Of a stretch of DNA of 64,000 nt, positions 56,535-64,000 are shown piece by piece. The notes under the pieces are model-generated. The model was not told where the DNA came from, searched no databases, and saw only the letters and a program-made list of their open reading frames with translations. The DNA lies in NCBI RefSeq assembly GCF_028372415.1, contig NC_092877.1:211350116-211414115 (forward strand), written 5' to 3'. Origin of the DNA: Notamacropus eugenii. Lineage: Eukaryota > Chordata > Mammalia > Diprotodontia > Macropodidae. Every line of letters begins with the position of its first letter. Within the stretch, counting starts at the first letter, position 1. Made by a program: the position numbers and the translations under genes.

Positions 56535-57544
56535 AACAGGAGAAGATAATACACAAATGGTATCTGAAAAGGGACTGAGGGAAGAATAGGGAGAAAACAT
56601 GGTAGAGACAGTTTGGAAAGTCAGGAATGAATGCCAGAAAGGAATGAAGACATAGCTGGTCTAGACATATCTCTTCAAATGAAGATTCTGGAAGTAACCA
56701 GCCAATCAGAGAAATGGGTTCCAGGGATCTAAATATAAAATATAAGAAATAAAATAATTTCAGGGTTGTGGGAAGCACTAGCACCTGGCAGGATCAGACC
56801 TGAGCTGTGATGAAAGCTAGGAATTACAAACAGTGATGTGAAAGGTTTTGTAAATAATTTTTGAACTTTTTGTGTTCTCAAGAATCATTCACCAGAGGAA
56901 ATACATCCAAAAGAAAGACCAAAAAAATTTGTGGAGATCACAAAAGTGCAGAAATAAGGTGTACCAACAGAGATGAGAAATAAAAAGTTACATGGGTTAA
57001 TCAAGTAGAAATTTACAAAGGAGAGTGCCTTGAAGGTTTCCAAGGAAATGTAAGAAATATCACCAGGGGTAAAAAAAAAAAAAAATTAATTAAATTAAAA
57101 TTTAAAAAAACTAAGAAAAGAAAACAAAAACATCAACAGGAAGTTTTCAAATTTGGCAAGCTCCTGAAAAATCTAAAAAAAAAAAATAGATAAAACAAGT
57201 TGACTCTTCGGAACAGAATTCAAGCCCACAGGGCAGCTGTCTGTCAGGCTACACAGCAAATGTCAACTAGCTCCATCTGGGAACAATTATACTAGAGAAA
57301 GTTCATGTTTGTTATTACCTGCTTCACATTTGATGCAAAAGAACTACAGTATTGACATTTTTGTATGCTCTACAAAACACTACACTTTGTTAAATGCTTT
57401 ATAAATCATGGGCAATGGATAAAATGTCTCCTGGCTTCCTTTCTATTTAAGGAAACTTGTTGATTGAAGAGAATAATCCAGATCTAACTAGTACAAGTAA
57501 CAATATTTCATAATTAAATTCTAGATTTGAGAGAACATTTTCCT
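56535..57544. other. L2 remainder, then unassigned
   Basis: The first ~200 bases continue the reversed L2 (compare 36451-36960). Beyond about 56760 nothing is recognised except A-rich runs at 57069-57116 and 57174-57186. Confidence 0.5.
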
Positions 57545-57720
57545 TACAAAGAACTTATGAGGTAGGTAGTAGAAATATTATTTTCCCTATTTTACAGATT
57601 AAGAAATTGAGACTCAAAAAGTTAAATGACTTGCTTGGAGTCATGTAGCTAATAAATGGTGATGCTAAGATGCAAACACTAGACTCCAAGTTTAGAGTAC
57701 TTCCCACTATATCACACTCT
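57545..57720 (-). repeat. SINE
   Basis: Reversed: 'cttacaaagaacttatgagg', 'ttccctattttacagattaa', 'atgacttgcttggagtcatg', 'tagctaataaatggtgatgc'. Confidence 0.82.
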
Positions 57721-58099
57721 CTGCCAAATGAACCTTACCTTATCTCCCTTTTCTATGTAACTATCAAGACTTTATACTTATTTTACCCACTGACTTTCCC
57801 TTGGAAGATCTTTTCCTTAGACAAGACTATAAATTGTAATTTTGTATGTCTAGATTATCCTTTTCTGTTTATCTCCATGTTCTCCTGTCTCTGCTGTTAG
57901 TAACAATCCTGAGACAACTTAAAAAGGTTTTTTCCTTACTTTTTTCTTTCCCTATTTATTATAAATTTACAAATATGTGCATTTCCTTATACAAGGAACA
58001 AAAGTGGGATTGTATATGAAATTATGAATCTCTATTACATATAAATTGTCTCCTTATTAAAGTAGACAGTAAATTTCACACAGTAAGAGAAACACTACC
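57721..58099. other. No recognisable feature
   Basis: AT-rich. The 76-codon frame at 57670-57900 overlaps a SINE and is not supported. Confidence 0.45.
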
Positions 58100-59190
58100 T
58101 TACTTCTCTGTATCTTATTTTCAATCTTGCTGTATTTTTAAATGTTTAAAAATTTAAATGTCACTCTTGGGTTTTTTGCAACTCTATCACTACCCCACTT
58201 CCCTTTCCATCTCTCAAAACTCTCACCACCAAAAAATAAAAGCCCTTCCTTGTGACAGATAAGTATAGACAAGCAAAACAAAATTTAGACCCAAGAAATT
58301 CTATTTGATAGATGTGTATGTGTGTGTGAGCTTGTGCATTAGCATGTGCATGTGTGCCTACATGTGTGTATGCATGTGTGCATGTGCCTGTGTGTATCTA
58401 TGTATAATTCTGCATCAAAAGTCCAATCACTTCTCTGCCAAGAGGCAAGAAGCATGTTTTGTCTCTAGTCTGATGGAAAGTTTATTGATCAGAGTTGAAG
58501 TCTTTCAAATTTGTTTTGCTTTATAGTATTGCAGAGAGTGAATAATTTGAAATTAACAAAGGTATTGAGGCCTATTAATAGGCAGGGAAGATCTTTAACT
58601 CTTCTCCCCACCCACTATTAACCTGGATCTGATCAATTCACTCTGCAAAAGTTTATACAAGTCTTCTGAAATTTTTTTGGATCTATCCTTTTCCTTATTT
58701 CTTATGGTCTAGTCATATTACACTGCATTTATTTTCAGTTATTCTCCAATTGATGGGCATTCATTTTGTTTCCAGTTCCTCGCTACAACAAAATGTGCTG
58801 TTGTAAATATTTTCACATATGTGGGTCCTTTCCTTTAGTTTTGAAGGTAATTCATATGCTTAGTACTGATATTGCTGGGTCAAAGAGTAGTTTAGTGACT
58901 TGTGGGTATAGTTCCAAATTGCTTTTCAGAATGTTTGGACTGCTTTTCAATTCCATATTAGTGTTCTTATCTGCCTACATTTCTCCCAACAAGAGCAATT
59001 TTCATTTTTAATCTCCTATGACATTCTGAATATATGTTTTTAACACTTACATTTCTCTTATTATTTGAAGAATTTTTTCCTATGTTTCTTGGTGGCTTGC
59101 ATTTCTTTTGTTAAGAGCTTCCTGTTCATGTCATTTGACCATTTTTTCATTGCAGAAAGGCTGTTTTTTTTTAGCAGCTCTCTATGTATC
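58100..59190 (-). repeat. L1 3' end, older subfamily
   Basis: Reversed ORF2 C-terminus and 3' UTR: 'ccaattgatgggcattcatt', 'gttgtaaatattttcacata', 'gatattgctgggtcaaagag', 'ggtatagttccaaattgctt', 'gagcttcctgttcatgtcat'. More eroded than the L1s at 49176 and 53880, with no long frame. A TG microsatellite lies in its 3' UTR. Confidence 0.88.
58308..58400 (+). repeat. TG/CATG microsatellite
   Basis: Degenerate TGTG, GCATGTG and TGTATG units. The Cys/Met-rich 73-codon frame over it is an artefact. Confidence 0.85.
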
Positions 59191-59520
59191 TGAGATATCC
59201 ATAATCATAAGATATCTACAATTGACAGTAAGGAAATGGGTATACCACATTGATGCTGGAGCTCAAATTTAAAGGTTGATGTCTTTCCCCTGGCCTAATC
59301 TCTTTATGACTGAGGAACCTAAAGGAGAGACTGACCTAATAACTGGTTTCATTCTCATTTCAGGCTACTAACCTGCCAAGACTTAAGACAAGAACTAGGT
59401 TTCAATTTCTTCCAGTCTCTGATAATATTACACATACTATCAGAACTCTATAAAGAGAGCCCGTACTCCTGAATACACAAAAGACAGGATATACCTGCTC
59501 TGGCAAGTAGCAAGGCACAA
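59191..59520. other. No recognisable feature
   Basis: Unassigned sequence. Confidence 0.5.
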
Positions 59521-59524
59521 GCAA

Positions 59525-59600
59525 ACAACAAATGTTTATTACTTACTATATGCCAGACTCTGTGCTATGGGCACTGAAACACCAGGATGTGTCTAGCAAC
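59525..59600 (-). repeat. L2 LINE 3' end fragment
   Basis: Reversed end: 'aacaaatgtttattacttac', 'tatatgccagactctgtgct', 'atgggcactgaaac'. Confidence 0.7.
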
Positions 59601-59683
59601 ATACTATAGGCAGGATTTCTCCATCAGCCAGGTACAGAAAAGGTATATCTGCAATCAATGTCCCCAAAGTTACATGCACATAC

Positions 59684-60239
59684 TGTAATGTTAATGTAAG
59701 GTTAATGGGGCATGGGGGGAAGAGTTAAAGATCTCCCTTGCCCATTAATAGGCCTCACTACCTTTTGTTGATTTCTATTGAGGCACTGGATAAGAGGCTA
59801 CTGTCCTCCAGCTCTGAAAAGTGTATAAATACTCTGAGGTGAGGTTTTACTTTGGGGCTTACTCATTGGAAGTGTTTGTTTGACCAGATGAGACTCTAGG
59901 TACTCACTAAGGAGGCCCTCCCTCCTTTGAAAACCCAGATGTTGGTGCTTCTCTCTCTGGTAACTATGTACGTATGTAGTTGGATCTGTCTGTTGATCTG
60001 TGATGTATGTATTGCTTATGGTCAGACAGTTGGAAGCTCTATCTGCTGGTCTTCATTTCTCTGTTTGTGTTTTCTCTGAAGTTTAGGGTGCTGACTTTTC
60101 CCCCTGAACTAAATGAATGACATATGTGCTTGACTGAAGTAGATTGCTGACCCCTCAAAAGTTGCTTTCCTTTAGAAAAGCAAATCTAAGAACTTGTACA
60201 GCAGGCCCCCCTGTGTATGCTGGGGTCCTTGCTGATACA
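59684..60239 (+). mobile_element. Solo LTR, family A, copy 2
   Basis: A 556 bp unit homologous to 5933-6458, same orientation. It starts TGTAATGTTAATG and ends GCTGATACA. TATAAATA lies at 59824-59831. Flanks catac (59679-59683) and catat (60240-60244) are a possible 5 bp duplication with one change. It has about 35 extra bases near 60079-60115 compared with copy 1. No internal retroviral genes on either side. Confidence 0.75.
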
Positions 60240-60394
60240 CATATACACACACACATACCACATTAAAGAAGACTTGGTATAAACAGGAATCAGATAGAGG
60301 TAAGATTCCATGGATCTTACAGTTAATGTCTGTCTGTGCTGCTGCATGGTAGCAAGCAATAACTGGAAAGGCAGTGAGGGTGAACCTATTGCAA

Positions 60395-60500
60395 TATATT
60401 AATGACAATATACAAAGAGTCCTTCAAATCACCAGTAATAAGAAAAATGCAAATCAAAACAATTCTTATGTTTCATATAACAGAATAAAATAGCAAACAC
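60395..60500 (+). repeat. L1 ORF2 fragment
   Basis: 'agtaataagaaaaatgcaaa' and 'tcaaaacaattcttatgttt' match the ORF2 C-terminal block that reads MQIKTTL in the younger copies. About 100 bases only, next to a minus-strand L1 ORF1 fossil. Confidence 0.7.
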
Positions 60501-60519
60501 TAATGATAATTAGTGATTA

Positions 60520-61128
60520 GTGATCATAGAAAGGCATGCTTTCTCTTGGTTGCTTGCAGGATTTGTTGTTTCTCAATTAAATGGTTAAATTTAACTACTA
60601 TGTGTCTTGGAGTCCGCAAAATAAGATTTTTATTTGGAGGTGACCTATGGATTCTTTTGTCTGGCACTTCATTTTCTGTGTTTGGAAGTTCTGGGCAGTT
60701 TTCTTGTATTACTTCTTTCCTTATGGTATCCAGGTGCTTTGACTTGTCATGTTCTTCTGAAAGACCATAATCTCTAGGTTGTTTCTATACATCCTGTCAT
60801 GGAGAGAAGTATGTTTGGTCGTATAGAGATCAAGCTTTCTTTCAGTGTTATTGATTTTTTTCTTCTCTTCTTTCAGATTTTTCATCACTTTCATGTATTT
60901 GCATCCCTGGTTATTTTCTTTTGTTTCTTTGGTGAGACTGGTCACCATTGGTTTAAGATTTTCTATCCTGTCACTAATTTCTGCTGTGCAGTCTATAAAT
61001 TCTGTTTTCACAATTCCTATTTTTCTTTGAAACCACTCAGGGCCATCTTTCTGTATCCATGTTCTCTTAGGAATCCACAGGTCTGCTTCAGCAGGTATTG
61101 ATTCATTTTCCAGGTGGGTAGGTGACAC
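60520..61128 (-). pseudogene. Old L1/HAL1 ORF1 remnant
   Basis: A 135-codon minus-strand frame (61128-60721) gives a Lys/Glu-rich coiled-coil-like stretch ending LHDRMYRNNLEIMVFQKN, the junction between coiled coil and RRM-like domain. After a frame break near 60735 the next frame reads ENCPELPNTENE, KRIHRSPPN and TPRHIVVKFNHLIEKQQILQ. Those are the ORF1p RRM and C-terminal markers. It is more diverged from the HAL1 ORF1s in this window than they are from each other, so it is an older lineage. Confidence 0.85.
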
Positions 61129-61347
61129 ACTGGATAGAGTGACATGGAGTCAGGAAGAGCTGAATTTGAATCCTGCCTCAGAAACTTATTAGCTGAGTAA
61201 TCCTGAGTCACTTAACTGTCTAAGTCTATTTATTCAACTATAAAATAAGGATAATAATAGCATGTACCTATGAAGATCAAAGGAGATAGTATCTGTAAAG
61301 TGCTTAGCACAATGTCTAGAACATAGCTGGAGCAACATAAATGCTTA
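61112..61347 (+). repeat. Marsupial MIR/MAR-like SINE
   Basis: 'gtgggtaggtgacacactgg' head, 'gatagagtgacatggagtca', 'tttgaatcctgcctcagaaa', 'gtaaagtgcttagcacaatg', 'gcaacataaatgcttag'. Overlaps the edge of the L1 ORF1 fossil it inserted into. Confidence 0.88.
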
Positions 61348-61604
61348 GTCCTTTCCCCCTACTCAGAGAGCATTGTCTTAGATAAATTTGAGGATTTTTT
61401 TTTGGTCTGTACTTATGATTCGCCTGATCTAGGGAACTAAGAGTAGCTCCCCCTCTTCTATAACTTCCCTACCTTATACAAATACTTGCAGAATGAATTC
61501 CACAAAGGGCAATAGACTATTGCTCCCCTCTGGGTTTGAGGTTTAAGCCTGAAGAGTTGAGATTTCTGCAAGGGAAGTGTTTTATATAAATTATAGAGTG
61601 CTGT

Positions 61605-61665
61605 GTAATTCAATTAATCAGTAAATATTTATTAAATACCTACTATGTGCCAGGCACTATTCTAA
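61605..61665 (-). repeat. L2 LINE 3' terminus
   Basis: Reversed end: 'cagtaaatatttattaaata', 'cctactatgtgccaggcact'. Confidence 0.8.
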
Positions 61666-61784
61666 TTGCGAGCCATTATCACTCCTACAAACAGAACATA
61701 ATGAAAATAAAATGCTTCATCTTTTATACAAAGGTATCTCTTTGGCCTTGCTTCTCTAACTTTCATTCATTCATTCCTGTAACA

Positions 61785-62730
61785 GTGTAACAGGGAACTG
61801 GCCCATGACCAGGCCTATTATGCTCACAGTCTGATAAAACTTTGTAGCACATGCAGGTATTCTATGTCTGTTTCCTGTTTACTTACCTCACAATGAAAAA
61901 AAAGGTTTTTGGGTTGGTCACTGAATTAGCAAAAACAATTCTTTCTGTCCTGGTAGAGAGCAAGGCTATAACTGCTATAAGCCTCCAGGTGGAGAGACAG
62001 GCAACAGTAACAGTGGTAGCAGCCCCCTCCTGCCAACTACCTAACTCCCCCCGCAGGCTGCCATGTCTTGATGATCATGGCCCCCTGGTTCTTTGTCTCT
62101 TTGTATTTGTCCTTCCTTGGTCTTAGGTGAAGTCAGTTTGGAGACAATTGCTACCTTGTGAGCTTAGAAAAATCTAGGGTCCATGGCAGAGTTTTCCAAC
62201 AATTGACCCTGCTGAGGAACCAGAGATATGCTTAAACAGCAAGTCACCAAAGGTCTGAGTTTCCCAGAACTCTAAATTGATTGAAGTCAAGAGGGAAGGG
62301 CTTGTCCATTGGCCATTTGGAACTGATCTTGGTGAGACAAATGCTATGTAATAAACACGTTAAATTTAAGCCCATTTTCCCAGGGAGTAAGGCAGTAAAA
62401 GTAAGACTGTGCCCCTGGTTCAGAGGGGGTGTGTGTCTATACTTCTTTCTATGTCTTCTCAGTAATTAACTTTGCTAAAGCTAATTGATGTTACTTTGTT
62501 AAATGATATTGTGGTGATAATTGCTGATATAAGAGAGTGAATGATATAAGGAAGATAATTGTAACTGGTAACTAATTGGGGGGGGGGGGAATGGCTGGAG
62601 TCAGTAGCTTAAGAGACGCAATCCAACATCTCAGAGGAATTGCTGAAGTCCTATGGAGGAGATACAGCCTTTTTCTGGGAACTTGACTTAACAGTGAGAG
62701 TGTAAGTTGGGCTAAAGACCCCCATATCTT
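61785..62730 (+). other. LTR-like candidate region
   Basis: Starts with TGTAACAG repeated in tandem (61779 and 61787) and contains AATAAA (62350-62355). It is richer in unique sequence than its surroundings and matches none of the SINE or LINE families here. A 91-codon frame at 61851-62126 has no domain. No paired copy or clear duplication was found, so this is only a suggestion. A G12 run lies near 62579-62590. Confidence 0.3.
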
Positions 62731-63590
62731 ATGTAACTACAAGTATATTTATTAAATATTTGTTGTTTGCAAAGAAATGGAAACAAAAAAGAGTTAGAAA
62801 ATATAATTGTTTATAATTAAAATGGATAAAACTAACAGATTATCTCAGGATAGGTCTCAAAAGGTTGCTGCTATTAATTGAAATATGGATTTTTCATAGA
62901 AGTACCTGGAATTTAATATTTAGTGTTCAGATTTAGAAATGAATTTTTTTTATCACTTTAACCAGGGGCAATCAGTCTCTAGGGAATTAATTCCTATTAA
63001 CTAAACTCATAAAAAATTAGTATAAAAACCAAAATGCTGATTTTTTTTATTTGTAATGAGAATTAAGACTCTCCAATTTCTGAAATGCTCATGTCTCCTA
63101 TCCTAAGATTGTTTTTATCCATATCAAGGTACCCTGGAAAAATCAAATTACTAAGACAGCTACTTAATGAGCAAAGGGAATTGAACGACCTTGAGGAGAA
63201 TTTCACCTAGGTCACCATAGAATCTAAAGAATTATCAGTATTTCAGTTAATAGCAGTTTTTCATGATATTGGCCTCAGATGTGAGGCCAATGTGTTATTT
63301 GTAAGCCTTTGGATTTGCTCATTTCTGATTCCAAAACTTAACAATTATTCTCACCATCTTGTTTCAATCTTTACAAAAAGCAGTATTCGAGGTATATGTC
63401 AATTTATTAGTGTCAAGTTCTTTACAGAACTTTTCTACTAAATCATTCATTATAATAGATATCAGCACATAAACAAAATATCTTTATTACTTTCCACATG
63501 CTTATGTCCTCTGTAGGAACTCTAAGGTGAGATGACCAAGTATTCCATGAAATTATCTTTCTTATTAATTCTCTGTTTCACTCCTTATAG
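62731..63590. other. Unassigned; one short perfect hairpin
   Basis: No family recognised. A hairpin with two 10-base perfect arms (attggcctca / tgaggccaat) and a 4-base loop lies at 63268-63291. Confidence 0.5.
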
Positions 63591-63594
63591 TCTC

Positions 63595-63710
63595 AGTTCC
63601 AAAACCTTTTCTTTTCTTTTGTCCACTCCACCCCTAAATTTGCACTTCAACACTTATAGCAGATGGTTTTGCTGCTTATTTCACTGAAAATACTGAGGCC
63701 AGTGATATAT
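63595..63710 (+). repeat. Probable L2 LINE coding fragment
   Basis: 'tagcagatggttttgctgct', 'tatttcactgaaaatactga' and 'ggccagtgatatatgac' resemble the L2 segment reading A-D-x-F-A-x-Y-F-T-E-K-I-E. Short and diverged. Confidence 0.5.
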
Positions 63711-63894
63711 GACTACAACTCATGGAATGCTGCTGTCTCCAAAGACATGAAATGGAGGATCACCTAAAGGTCAATGGAAAGGCACATGGTGAGTGTGAAC
63801 AGGCTGCAACACATTATAAAAAAAAGGAATTCTAAGGGACTTGTCATCACAAAAATGCATGACCAAAAAAGATGAACTGATATCAGTTAGGTAA

Positions 63895-64000
63895 TGGAAA
63901 AGCACATTATGTTATATGAAAAAGAGGAATATTATTGGGTCCTAAAAATGTCAAAAGGGATCGTTTCAGAGAAACCTGGCAAGACTTATGAGAACTAATG
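63895..64000 (+). repeat. L1 ORF2 C-terminal fragment, cut by the window end
   Basis: 'gaatattattgggtcctaaa', 'ggatcgtttcagagaaacct' and 'ggcaagacttatgagaacta' match the L1 block present at 49955-50030. It continues beyond the window. Confidence 0.8.

Noticed and set aside
58305..58526. 73-codon Cys/Met-rich frame
   Set aside because: It is a translation of a TG/CATG microsatellite inside an L1 3' UTR.
1..64000. CRISPR arrays, operons, prophage, bacterial features
   Set aside because: Nothing of the kind is present; the repeats are eukaryotic retroelements.

Overview
The window reads as a stretch of non-coding, gene-poor mammalian nuclear DNA made largely of transposable elements. I find no convincing host protein-coding exon, CpG island or functional RNA gene. 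The longest open frames (up to 245 codons) all belong to L1-type retrotransposons. The repeat content points to a marsupial. There are many tRNA-derived SINEs whose tails resemble BovB/RTE, abundant L2 and L3/CR1 LINE remnants, an L1 lineage with a distinctive ORF1, and half-L1 (HAL1) elements. The SINE inserted at 40400-40532 resembles the WSINE type I associate with Australian marsupials, and I do not see the tail typical of the common opossum SINE. An Australian marsupial is therefore my best inference, but the species is not determined.

Layout. 1-5900: polypurine tract, MIR and L2 fragments, large unassigned parts. 5933-6458: solo LTR of family A. 6971-7823: 5' fragment of a HAL1/L1. 9956-11762: two copies of an unidentified ~175 bp sequence flanking an L2 3' end. 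13615-14225: L2 reverse-transcriptase remnant. 18046-18420: 7SL RNA retropseudogene. 20050-26165: mixed L1, L2, CR1, SINE and RTE-like pieces. 27974-28744: LTR of family B on the minus strand. 31273-34024: full-length HAL1 with a 12 bp target-site duplication and a 366-codon ORF1 frame broken only by three stops. 38480-40620: CR1/L3 LINE remnants, one split by a SINE with a 19 bp duplication. 47888-48755: dense SINE cluster. 49069-50503: U6 snRNA/L1 chimeric retrocopy. 50845-51606: LTR of family B on the plus strand. 52199-56520: second HAL1, inserted in an L2 and itself interrupted by an L1. 58100-61350: L1 fragments, a second family A LTR, an old L1 ORF1 and a SINE. 61785-62730: LTR-like candidate. 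63595-64000: L2 and L1 fragments running off the window.

How it fits together: the shared theme is L1-driven retroposition. L1 machinery (A-tailed insertions, short target-site duplications, a TTT/AAAA-like cleavage site at the U6/L1 copy) explains the U6/L1 chimera, the 7SL copy, both HAL1s and probably the simple SINEs. The nesting gives relative ages: L2 and CR1/L3 oldest, then MIR-like SINEs, then HAL1, then the L1 inside HAL1. The WSINE-like copy is only placed as younger than the CR1/L3 it interrupts. Identity statements are by eye from recognised consensus features; no database search was run.
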